In this document: in pieces, positions 1 to 5,428 of the stretch
How the letters are laid out: every line of letters starts with the position of its first letter
Position numbering within the stretch: position 1 is the stretch's first letter
Origin: Deltaproteobacteria bacterium UBA5799
GTDB lineage: Bacteria > Desulfobacterota > GWC2-55-46
Reading direction: 5' to 3'
Assembly (NCBI GenBank): GCA_002418185.1
Contig: DIDN01000126.1
Coordinates: 1 to 5,671, forward strand
DNA: 5,671 bases
Notes under the pieces: model-generated
What the model was told of the DNA's origin: nothing
The model's database searches: none
The model's input: only the letters and a program-made list of their open reading frames with translations
Made by a program: the position numbers and the translations under genes

Positions 1-609
1 AGCCGCGCCGAGTGCCGGGCCTACGATCGGGATCGGGGCCAGCGCTGCGTATGCGCCCTGCGCCGCCCTGTAGGTCTGTATTACGGTCTCCGCCACAGCA
101 AAGGCCTTCATGGCCTCGAACATCGCCCTGTTCTTGCTCCCGGTCGCGACGAAGAGGTTCTGAAGCGTGTTCGACAGCGTGGAGGCGGCCGTCTGCGCGT
201 ACATGAGCCTGGTCGCCCACGACGCCCTCTCCATCTCCTCGGTCTCCCTTAGATGCCCTCCTATAAGGGCTGTTTCCTCGGACAGGAGCCTCTCTTTCTC
301 CTCCAAACGGAGCCGCCCCATGTCCTTGAGGCCATTCAGCCGCTCTTCCTCGCCGGCCTTAAGCTCCACGCTCAGGGGCTCCATCCTGGGCAGGTCTGCC
401 ATGGTTTTTTTGAGCCCGGAAAAAGCCCTCTCGACGGCGAGGAGGTCTTTTTCCGCCGAGGACGAGAACCTCCCTATGCTCTTTGAGTTCAGTTTTTCAA
501 GGTCGGATGCGATCTCTTCGACCGCCGTCCTGGTCTTCTTCCTGAACCCGTCCAGCGCCGCAGAGCCCCCAGCGTCACTGCCGGCCAATCCAGTCATTTT
601 CACAGCCAT
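1..609 (-). CDS. Tape measure protein, N-terminal part (3' end outside window)
   Basis: Tape measure proteins set tail length: they fill the tail tube during assembly and are threaded out during DNA injection. 203 residues are visible and the frame is open to the window edge. Residues about 20-130 are charged and helix-rich with coiled-coil character (EEIASDLEKL, GEEERLNGLKDMGRLRLEEKERLLSEE split over residues 86-112). Residues 150-203 carry the family-like stretch with TGSKNRAMFEAMKAFAVAE followed by a Tyr/Ala-rich helix and the small-residue hydrophobic run PIPIVGPALGAA, which I know from many siphovirus tape measure proteins. The start chosen is ATG 607-609 because GAGGGG (617-622) lies 7 bases upstream; the in-frame ATG at 595-597 has no site at proper distance. 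The gene overlaps the end of the long chaperone form by 35 bases, as expected in a G/GT > tape measure arrangement. Only the N-terminus is visible, so total length and any peptidase domain are unknown. Confidence 0.88.
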   Translation of the reverse strand, partial: MAVKMTGLAGSDAGGSAALDGFRKKTRTAVEEIASDLEKLNSKSIGRFSSSAEKDLLAVERAFSGLKKTMADLPRMEPLSVELKAGEEERLNGLKDMGRLRLEEKERLLSEETALIGGHLRETEEMERASWATRLMYAQTAASTLSNTLQNLFVATGSKNRAMFEAMKAFAVAETVIQTYRAAQGAYAALAPIPIVGPALGAA

Positions 610-1374
610 TCCCTTTCCCCTCGCGCGCGGACCTTTCCTGCTCGAATATCTCCACTGCCTCGACAAGCCAGCAGGGCTCGTCTGAAAGACCCCCGCCGTG
701 GTAAGACTGCCCGGAACCTTCGAGGCGGAAGACAAGGCCTATAATCCCGAGCGTTTCCTCGTCGAAGTAGCTCAGGGGGCACTCGTACAGCCTTATGTCC
801 CCGAGGCTCAAAACCTTCTGGCAGCTCTTTGTTTTGAGCTCTCGCGCGATACCGGGCGTATACTCGTTTACTGCCCGCGCCTCTTCTGAGAAGCCCTTGA
901 AGTTACAGCAGTTCCTGGCCTCCCTGTCCCTATCGGCGCAGCTGTCGCATTGAAAGGGGCTCCCGCCCGCGGTCTTGAACGCCCAGCGGAAGCCCGCAAT
1001 CAGTTTTTTCTCTGCCCCTCGGAGAGCCTTGAATTCGACTCCATTGCCCTTATTATCTCGATCACAAGGTCCGTGTCCGCAGTGTCATAGAACTCCCCCG
1101 GGTCCGAGACCCTGCCCTCGCCCACATAGTAGCCCTGTATGCATTCGACGTTCTCGACGAACTGCTTTCTCTGGACCGAATGCGTGAGCTCCGCTATCCT
1201 TGCCTGGTCCGCAAGCCCCCTTGTCCTTGCAGCGAGGAGGCGCGAATACTCCTGCACCCTGGAATACGGCACGAACCTGAGGCTCACTATGCACGGATCC
1301 AGGCTTTCCCTGTTCCCCCCGTACTCGGGTATGTAGTCAATGATGCTCTCCCTGTCGAAACTCACTATTGCCAT
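575..1374 (-). CDS. Tail assembly chaperone, long form made by -1 frameshift (gpGT-like)
   Basis: Predicted 266-residue fusion. Ribosomes read 124 codons of the short form, slip back one base on A AAA AAC (1003-1009) and continue for 142 codons to TGA at 575-577. I translated the whole -1 frame by hand and found no stop. In lambda, gpGT binds both the tape measure protein and tube subunits and is absent from the finished tail; the same role is inferred here from position and mechanism. The extension (residues 125-266) has eight cysteines (143, 146, 156, 157, 185, 199, 235, 258), including CDSC at 143-146 and CC at 156-157, which suggests a metal site. From residue 186 on it looks like a mixed alpha/beta fold (LGDIRLYECPLSYFDEETLG) and ends in a charged helix. 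The extension lacks an ATG start with a ribosome site of its own, which supports fusion rather than a separate gene. Not verified experimentally. Confidence 0.8.
617..622 (-). promoter_or_regulatory. Ribosome binding site of tape measure gene
   Basis: GAGGGG is 7 bases upstream of ATG 607-609. It lies inside the coding sequence of the long chaperone form. It favours the start at 609 over the in-frame ATG twelve bases further on. Confidence 0.6.
957..995 (-). promoter_or_regulatory. Stem-loop downstream of slippery site (frameshift stimulator)
   Basis: Minus-strand GGGCTTCCGC (995-986) pairs along all ten positions with GCGGGAGCCC (966-957), nine Watson-Crick pairs and one G-U pair, enclosing a 19-base loop. 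The stem begins 7 bases after the heptamer, within the 5-9 base spacer typical of stimulators. In GC-rich DNA some pairing is expected by chance, and CCGC can also pair with GCGG at 970-967. Confidence 0.6.
1000..1374 (-). CDS. Tail assembly chaperone, short form (gpG-like)
   Basis: 124 residues, the normal termination product. It sits between tail tube and tape measure genes, exactly where the gpG-type chaperone is found in siphoviruses, and ends in a slippery sequence. The sequence is soluble, with no signal or membrane segment; residues 34-72 are probably helical (RVQEYSRLLAARTRG and after) and residues 95-115 are acidic then helical (DTADTDLVIEIIRAMES). An alternative start is GTG at 1378-1380, six bases upstream, but AGGAGG at 1381-1386 touches that GTG and is 6 bases from ATG 1372-1374, so the ATG is preferred. 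The stop TGA follows immediately after the slippery AAC codon. I recognise no specific named family from sequence alone; the assignment rests on order, size and frameshift. Confidence 0.78.
   Translation of the reverse strand: MAIVSFDRESIIDYIPEYGGNRESLDPCIVSLRFVPYSRVQEYSRLLAARTRGLADQARIAELTHSVQRKQFVENVECIQGYYVGEGRVSDPGEFYDTADTDLVIEIIRAMESNSRLSEGQRKN
1003..1009 (-). other. -1 ribosomal frameshift slippery heptamer A AAA AAC
   Basis: On the minus strand the zero frame reads AGA AAA AAC TGA. The heptamer A AAA AAC is in the canonical X XXY YYZ phase, so P-site Lys-tRNA and A-site Asn-tRNA can both re-pair one base back on AAA AAA. The next -1 codons are CTG ATT GCG and the frame stays open for 142 codons. 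The zero-frame stop is the very next codon. An SD-like GAGGGG lies at 1015-1020, 5 bases upstream of the heptamer; its effect is uncertain. Confidence 0.82.
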
Positions 1375-1380
1375 GCCCAC

Positions 1381-1386
1381 CCTCCT
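1381..1386 (-). promoter_or_regulatory. Ribosome binding site deciding chaperone start
   Basis: A full AGGAGG lies in the 49-base gap after the tube gene. It is 6 bases from ATG 1372-1374 but directly abuts the GTG at 1378-1380, so it selects the ATG. Confidence 0.75.
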
Positions 1387-1429
1387 GTTGGCCGTTCGGC
1401 TTTCAAGGCGACCCGTTATTACGTTCCTT

Positions 1430-2521
1430 TCAGACAGACGGAGCGGTGTTAACGAGCATGAGCCCCATCATGTACTTCGTTTCATCGGCGTCGAAAAGGC
1501 CCTCGTACCTGAGCGCGACCATGGGGTCCTTCTCGCGTGAGTATTCAGGCTCCCCGCCGGTCCTGTGGAGCCTCGGGAGGTCTATAATGAGCCCGTGCGT
1601 CCCGCCCGTGCCTGCGCTCGTGCCGGTGTCCCAGTGGAACAGGAGGTTGGTCGTGCCTGCGCCGGAAACCCAGTCCCTGAACTCGGATATGGAAGAGAAA
1701 CCGTTTGCCGGGTCTTCCCAGTCGATTGCGAGTTCCACCGTGACCTTGAATTCTCCCATGCGGGTCCTGTCTGGGTAGGCGACACCCGAGAGCCTGAGCG
1801 CGTCTACCATCCCGTTCTCCATCCTTATGGAGACCTTGTCGGGCTTTATGGCAGTCGCTCCGATAGCGGAAAACCCGCTGAAATCAGGCGCGGTGCCGTT
1901 CCGGGTCACGGCCCCCGTGACGATACTCAGGTTATTGTAGTCGCACCTCAGGTTTTCCGCCGGGAATACCGGGCCCCCCAGCTCCGCCGTATCATCGTCC
2001 CTCCTCTGCCCGAAGAGTTCAGTCGTGAGCTTGAGCGCCTGCCCGGTTTCCTGCTCGAACGACAATGATTTCACTCTGCCGCCCAAGAAGGGCCAGTTCC
2101 GCACGTTTGCGCCTTCGTTTATATTGAAATTCAGGGTAAGTGCCTTCTGGCCGAGCATACTATCCGAGAACGGGTCGGCAGCCGGGTGCATCATGTGATA
2201 ATACTGTCCTGTCGCGCCGTTCTGCCCGGAGCCGCACTTCCCGAAAAAATGCTTGAGGAGGGTGCCCATAATGCCCTTGGCAGGGCTTGTTTCCGTAAAG
2301 AACGGCATCTCAAGCGAAGCGCTCCATTTCTCCGATAACCTCTCGACCGCGTGAGGGCCGAGGCCCGCCTCCTCGCCCCTCCATTCCTTCCTCTTCCTGT
2401 CATCGAACTCGGACCTTGGCACGCCAGGGCTCAAGAGGGGCAGGAACCCTATCGTCCCGGATTCCTTAACCCCCCGTTCAGCCTCCTCGCCAAGCGCCGC
2501 GTAAATCAAGTTCCTGGCCAT
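1430..2521 (-). CDS. Phage tail tube protein (major tail protein)
   Basis: 363 residues; stacked rings of such proteins form the lumen of a long tail. Features that fit the tube family: a beta-strand segment at 66-75 (KWSASLEMPF) followed by ETS and a helix AKGIMGTLLKHFFG (81-94); a central strand pair GGRVKSLSFEQETG then ALKLTTELFGQ (147-171), the familiar sensing of a domain 'G x x v x s l x f' followed by 'l x l x x e l x G'; a matching later strand GEFKVTVELAIDWEDP (256-271); and a C-terminal block THGLIIDLPRLHRTGG (308-323) with DPMVALRYEGL and MMGLMLVNT (332-359), typical of the last strands. Position between terminator and chaperone genes agrees. ATG at 2519-2521 has GAGGAGG at 2526-2532, and an in-frame TAA lies upstream with no other ATG between. 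Length is at the large end for tube proteins, so extra surface loops are likely. Family name inferred from memory of the pattern, not a search. Confidence 0.82.
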   Translation of the reverse strand: MARNLIYAALGEEAERGVKESGTIGFLPLLSPGVPRSEFDDRKRKEWRGEEAGLGPHAVERLSEKWSASLEMPFFTETSPAKGIMGTLLKHFFGKCGSGQNGATGQYYHMMHPAADPFSDSMLGQKALTLNFNINEGANVRNWPFLGGRVKSLSFEQETGQALKLTTELFGQRRDDDTAELGGPVFPAENLRCDYNNLSIVTGAVTRNGTAPDFSGFSAIGATAIKPDKVSIRMENGMVDALRLSGVAYPDRTRMGEFKVTVELAIDWEDPANGFSSISEFRDWVSGAGTTNLLFHWDTGTSAGTGGTHGLIIDLPRLHRTGGEPEYSREKDPMVALRYEGLFDADETKYMMGLMLVNTAPSV

Positions 2522-2525
2522 CTCG

Positions 2526-2532
2526 CCTCCTC
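2526..2532 (-). promoter_or_regulatory. Ribosome binding site of tail tube gene
   Basis: GAGGAGG lies 4 bases upstream of ATG 2519-2521 within the 87-base gap after the terminator gene. A strong site fits a protein needed in many copies. The rest of the gap shows only a weak 5-bp hairpin (TTTGT/ACAAA) and no convincing gene or promoter. Confidence 0.65.
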
Positions 2533-2608
2533 GACCCTTATGAAAACCATTTGTGCTTTACGGACAAATCCTTCGAGCAGACCGGCCTCGCGCATCTGAG
2601 CGCATAAT

Positions 2609-3061
2609 CTAAGCCTGGACCGAGGCCTGAGGCAACCTGTACCTCACGGATGCCCTCACGCTCACTTCCGGCCTGTTGCTCCTGACATTAACCTCGGCCT
2701 TCTCGATTTTGACCCAGCTTACGCTCCTGGCATCAGAGAGCGCGTTGACGTTCAGCGCGTCCACCGTTAAAGCGTCCCTTATGGCATGGGCGGCCTTCTG
2801 CTCCTCCCTGATGACGGTCGAAGGCTCACCTGTGGGGATTGTAACCCTGATAAGGAAAACGGCCTCCGCATACCCTGGCTTCTGCCCCAGGCTCTGCTCG
2901 AACGACTCACCCGTGTAGAATATCTCCCCGAGAGGCAGAAGGCCCGCGGGTATGCCCTCATGCGCCTCGAATGACTTCCTCGTGAAATTCATGCCCAGCG
3001 ACCTGAGCACCGCCTCCATGTTGTCCGTGAGGGCCGCGACTATTTCGTAGCCGGTCATCAT
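2609..3061 (-). CDS. Tail terminator / tail completion-like protein
   Basis: 150 residues. Tail terminator proteins (lambda gpU-like) cap the tube at its head-proximal end and join it to the head. Visible layout: N-terminal helix (residues 4-21), a beta segment ending in YAEAVFLIRVTI (64-75), a helix with IREEQKAAHAIRDALTV (about 84-100), and C-terminal strands VSWVKIEKAEVNV then EVSVRASVRYRL (114-143). This helix-strand-helix-strand alternation with a final strand of the form 'v x v r Y R l' fits the terminator fold, and the gene lies just before the tube gene. No catalytic motif, signal or membrane segment is seen. The start overlaps the preceding stop as ATGA. Two adjacent ATGs exist (3059-3061 and 3056-3058); GGAG abuts the first, so the second, one residue shorter, may be the real start. 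Function is inferred from order and secondary-structure pattern. Confidence 0.62.
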   Translation of the reverse strand: MMTGYEIVAALTDNMEAVLRSLGMNFTRKSFEAHEGIPAGLLPLGEIFYTGESFEQSLGQKPGYAEAVFLIRVTIPTGEPSTVIREEQKAAHAIRDALTVDALNVNALSDARSVSWVKIEKAEVNVRSNRPEVSVRASVRYRLPQASVQA

Positions 3062-3942
3062 CTCCTGCCCGCCTTGAGGGAGTAGAGCTTATGGCTCCCT
3101 TCGGTCCCGGATATCAGGCCGTCGCCGGTGCCGTCATACTTGAACGTGACCTCTGAGAGCGCCTCGTCAGCCTTCGACTCGTACTCCTTCCAGAAGTCCC
3201 ACCAGAGCCCCTTGCTCTCGACGGCAAGCCCCTTGCAGGCCTCGGCAACGGACAGGAATATGTGGATCTCCCTCAGGTCGTAGGGGTCGAGCACGAGATG
3301 GGGCCTCTTCCCGAGCCTCGTAAGCCTCTCCTCGAGCTTTTCGAAGGCCCTCTGTATCTCCCTTCCGAAAGACCTCGACAGAATATAGCCCTCTCCGGGC
3401 AGGACCGGAGATGAGAAGGGCTCGACGTCCACTGTCCCGGTTGCGGCGGTAAAGCCCGTTACCTCCCTCCTCTCCTCCCTGGCGGGCAGATACGCCGACC
3501 CTCCCGTGAAGTAGCCGTCCCCGTATCTCTTCAGACCGGCATCCGTTATCGAGCCCTCTGACCCGGACTCGGCTGTGCCCCTTACGCTCCAGTTGGATTC
3601 CCTGAGCTGGGGAAGTTCCGCAGTAAGGTCGTCATCAGTAATCACCTTGCCGAGCCTGGACCTGACCACGTCGTAGACGAGGGTAGCGTAGTGTGTCGTT
3701 GAGCCTTTCAGGTATTCGATAACTGCCTTGTAGTTGAGGTCAGCGACGGAATTTTCCGCCTGGCCCAGGCCGTATGACAGTAGCCCGTCACCCGCTATCT
3801 CCATGGGCGCCCTCTCAACCAGCAGGCTGCCTCCGGGAGTGTGAATGGCTATGAACGCGGCGTCCGGCACGAGCTTCCTGTTGCTCTCGAATATGTATGT
3901 CTGGAACGTGTCCGGCGTATTCAAAAGGAACTGCTGCCTCAT
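3058..3942 (-). CDS. Head-tail adaptor/connector-like protein with inserted beta module and EF-hand-like loop
   Basis: 294 residues, apparently mosaic. Residues 1-92 look like a beta-sandwich of the kind often placed in phage structural proteins (GGSLLVERAPMEIAGDGLLSYGL, split at residues 37-59, ending HYATLVYDVV). A linker with ITDDDL and P-L (101-113) follows. Residues 121-189 resemble the small beta module 'G x x x x G ... r x V t g f x a a T G t v x v ... p x p G x x Y x l' (VTGFTAATGTVDVEPF at 161-176, PGEGYIL at 182-188). Residues 190-215 are a basic amphipathic helix. Residues 217-268 are alpha-helical with aromatic WWDFW (247-251), like neck adaptor proteins that sit under the portal. 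Residues 270-281, DGTGDGLISGTE, fit an EF-hand calcium loop. Position between capsid and terminator supports a head completion role. ATG 3940-3942 is preceded by GGAG at 3948-3951. Exact family not confirmed; the role is inferred. Confidence 0.6.
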   Translation of the reverse strand: MRQQFLLNTPDTFQTYIFESNRKLVPDAAFIAIHTPGGSLLVERAPMEIAGDGLLSYGLGQAENSVADLNYKAVIEYLKGSTTHYATLVYDVVRSRLGKVITDDDLTAELPQLRESNWSVRGTAESGSEGSITDAGLKRYGDGYFTGGSAYLPAREERREVTGFTAATGTVDVEPFSSPVLPGEGYILSRSFGREIQRAFEKLEERLTRLGKRPHLVLDPYDLREIHIFLSVAEACKGLAVESKGLWWDFWKEYESKADEALSEVTFKYDGTGDGLISGTEGSHKLYSLKAGRR

Positions 3943-3963
3943 CTCGTCTCCGCCTGTAAAGGA

Positions 3964-4116
3964 TTACCCGTCTTCGTTGTCGGCCTCTCTCGCGACGTCC
4001 GCCGCCTTTTTCTCCATCTCGCGCACCTCTTTCGACCCGGGCAGCCTTCCGGTGCGTTCGAGCCTGTCCCTGTAAAGCCTTTCTACAAGCCTTTCGACAG
4101 CTCGCCTTTCTTTCAT
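3964..4116 (-). CDS. Small charged protein of 50 residues, function unknown
   Basis: A short gene starting MKERRAVERLVERLYRDR and ending EADNEDG, TAA at 3964-3966. Its ATG overlaps the stop of the preceding gene as ATGA (4113-4116), with GAGG a few bases upstream, and the next gene begins 21 bases after its stop, so it fits into the co-translated series. About half of the residues are charged: the N-terminal third is basic, the middle (GSKEVREMEKKAADVAREA) is a probable helix and the C-terminus is acidic. Codon use is like the neighbours (arginine mainly AGG). No domain recognised. Small proteins at this position in phage clusters can be head completion accessories, but nothing in the sequence shows that. 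Without it the stretch 3943-4112 would be an anomalous gap. Confidence 0.7.
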   Translation of the reverse strand: MKERRAVERLVERLYRDRLERTGRLPGSKEVREMEKKAADVAREADNEDG

Positions 4117-4484
4117 AAAGCCTCACTCCCTCTCTGGAGAGGTTCGGGCAGCTCTACCGGTTCGGGAAGGAACCGGCCTTCAGGGAACCTCACCCCGGCG
4201 GCCTTGAGGCCTTTGTGTTCCCTGAGCGCGGCCTCCATCCTCAAGAGAAGGCCGGTTTCCGGATCAAGCGGCACCCACCCGTCTTTCCAGTACCTGAGCG
4301 CGGCCTCCTTGATCTCTCTCACCCTGACCGTCTGAGGCAGCCTCCTACCGCCGGGGCCGTCAATGTACTGCCCGGTCCACATCCAGAGGTCCACATGCTC
4401 GCCCTGCCATGCTATGGAGGCATGGCTGCTGAAGGCGATGGGAATATACCCTTTCTCTTTCAGAGCCCCCGGATTAAGCGACAT
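4113..4484 (-). CDS. Hypothetical phage protein of 123 residues
   Basis: Not recognised. It is a soluble protein with no signal or membrane helix, starting MSLNPGALKEKGYIPIAFSS. Residues 23-40 are tryptophan-rich (SIAWQGEHVDLWMWTGQY) and look like beta strands. A Gly/Arg/Pro linker follows (GGRR), then two short helices that share EAALR (residues 60-64 and 84-88) encoded by an exact 16-base repeat. The C-terminus is proline-rich (FPEGRFLPEPVELPEP). It lies directly after the capsid gene's hairpin and before the connector-type genes, a place often held by head decoration, completion or adaptor proteins, but no motif decides which. The start is supported only by a weak GGGAAGG close to the ATG; there is no alternative ATG nearby. 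It ends in an ATGA overlap with the next gene. Confidence 0.75.
   Translation of the reverse strand: MSLNPGALKEKGYIPIAFSSHASIAWQGEHVDLWMWTGQYIDGPGGRRLPQTVRVREIKEAALRYWKDGWVPLDPETGLLLRMEAALREHKGLKAAGVRFPEGRFLPEPVELPEPLQRGSEAL
4221..4308. repeat. 16-base direct repeat inside the 123-residue gene
   Basis: CCTGAGCGCGGCCTCC occurs at 4221-4236 and again at 4293-4308, 72 bases apart, exactly 24 codons. Both copies encode EAALR in the same frame. It could be a remnant of internal duplication or simple reuse of a helix motif with biased codons. Confidence 0.55.
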
Positions 4485-4498
4485 ATCCTTCCCGTAAG

Positions 4499-4534
4499 GC
4501 GCGGAGGGGCGTACAGCCCCTCCGCCCTCTTTTT
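4499..4534. terminator. GC-rich hairpin after capsid gene (terminator-like in + direction)
   Basis: GCGGAGGGGC (4501-4510) and GCCCCTCCGC (4516-4525) form a perfect 10-bp stem with loop GTACA. It lies in the 48-base gap between the capsid stop and the next gene. The T-run (4530-4534) follows the stem on the plus strand, so by shape it is an intrinsic terminator for plus-strand transcription. Read in the direction of the genes there is no U-run after the stem, so it should not fully stop late transcription; it more likely blocks 3'-5' decay of the capsid message or slows polymerase. Confidence 0.6.
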
Positions 4535-5396
4535 ATTCGTGCTTGCTGATCATCTTTACGCCGCCGCCCGGCGCGGTGTTCACGCACCCGTGGCCGTAGA
4601 GCGCGGTAACGACTATCTCGGTTGCGCGGAGCGACGCGTCCCTCTGGAACTCGGTCTTGGCGCCGGTCTTCAGCACATATGCCAGGCCGGACCTGTTCCC
4701 CAGGGGCATCATCACCCCGAGCCTGTCCGCGTCCGCGTTTATCGACGCGCAGTTGGTGGACTGCACTATGTCAACACCGTAGAGGGTGCCGAGCGAGCCC
4801 ACTTCCGCAGCCGGCGCCGAGGGACCGCCCCAGACCGCGCCCGTAGAGGCCGCTATCGCCGTCCTCAGGTTGCCGACCTGGTACGGGTGGAGCACCGCCA
4901 CGAACGGGCCTTTTGCGTTCCCGAGCTCGAGTTTGTAGATGGCCGAGAGGAATTGCGCCTCGTCCATGTCCTCGCCCGAGGTCCCGACCGAGGACGCGAA
5001 GCTTGCCGCGCTCGAAAGAAGGTCCGCGTCGATCTTGCTGGCGAGAGCCTTCCCGAGCTCTTCGGCGAAGGGCTCGAGACCGCCGAGCCCGGCCCCGTTA
5101 AGGAGCATGTCAGACACGGTGATGAGGATGCCGGCCTCGTCGGCGGTAACCAGCGTCGAGGTCGTATTTACCGCGGTATTGCTCATGTCCGTCGCCTCGG
5201 TAAGGTCGGCGGCCATGAGGAGCGGCCACTTCGGGAACTCTACGCTCAGGGTGGACTCGCCGCTTATGTCGGCGACCCTCACGAGCGGCGGCATCACCGC
5301 CTCGGCATAAGCCGCATCGATAACGAGCCTCGACACTATCTCTGCCGCCACAAGCTCCCCTGCGGACCCGGCGGCCGTTGTCACTTCGTTTGCCAT
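4533..5396 (-). CDS. Major capsid protein, HK97-fold-like
   Basis: 287 residues, starting MANEVTTAAGSAGELVAAEI. The protein that forms the icosahedral head. Pattern evidence: N-terminal helix with AEIVSRLVIDAAYAEAVMPP (18-37); a beta region with SVEFPKWP (51-58) where an extended E-loop would lie; a long helix EELGKALASKIDADLLSSAA (112-131), the spine-helix type sequence; AVLHPYQVGNLRTAIA (167-182), the 'hP x x x x L r' element of the P/A domain; LYGVDIVQSTNC (205-216), the 'G x p v x x s' element; and ATEIVVTALYGHGCV (258-272), the final strands. This order matches HK97-fold proteins of about 30 kDa without a long N-terminal delta domain, which need a separate scaffold. AAGGAGG (5406-5412) lies upstream of the ATG. 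The hairpin after its stop fits a message needed in large amounts. Family assigned by pattern, not search. Confidence 0.82.
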   Translation of the reverse strand: MANEVTTAAGSAGELVAAEIVSRLVIDAAYAEAVMPPLVRVADISGESTLSVEFPKWPLLMAADLTEATDMSNTAVNTTSTLVTADEAGILITVSDMLLNGAGLGGLEPFAEELGKALASKIDADLLSSAASFASSVGTSGEDMDEAQFLSAIYKLELGNAKGPFVAVLHPYQVGNLRTAIAASTGAVWGGPSAPAAEVGSLGTLYGVDIVQSTNCASINADADRLGVMMPLGNRSGLAYVLKTGAKTEFQRDASLRATEIVVTALYGHGCVNTAPGGGVKMISKHE

Positions 5397-5405
5397 TCAG
5401 TTCTT

Positions 5406-5412
5406 CCTCCTT
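5406..5412 (-). promoter_or_regulatory. Ribosome binding site of major capsid gene
   Basis: AAGGAGG lies 9 bases upstream of ATG 5394-5396, in the 32-base gap after the previous gene. It is a strong match, fitting a highly expressed protein. Confidence 0.7.
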
Positions 5413-5428
5413 CGATTCCGCGACCGTC

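Noticed and set aside
405..411. Run of seven A on the minus strand in the tape measure gene, a possible second slippery site
   Set aside because: A -1 shift there meets TAA after about 15 codons, and the zero frame continues as a good tape measure sequence.
167..685. 172-codon open frame on the plus strand
   Set aside because: It is antisense to the tape measure gene; its Ser/Leu/Pro-rich sequence is what the complement of a charged helical protein gives.
575..811. Separate gene starting at TTG 809-811
   Set aside because: No proper ribosome site was seen, and the same frame continues open upstream to the slippery heptamer, so it is the end of the frameshift product.
1378..1380. GTG as the start of the short chaperone
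   Set aside because: AGGAGG directly abuts it, leaving no spacer; ATG 1372-1374 has an ideal 6-base spacer.
1565..2068. 167-codon open frame on the plus strand
   Set aside because: Antisense to the tail tube gene, whose own sequence has clear tube-protein patterns.
2506..2595. 29-residue ORF (MREAGLLEGFVRKAQMVF...) in the gap before the tube gene
   Set aside because: It has no ribosome site at its ATG and overlaps the tube start. It could be translated, but nothing beyond being open supports it.
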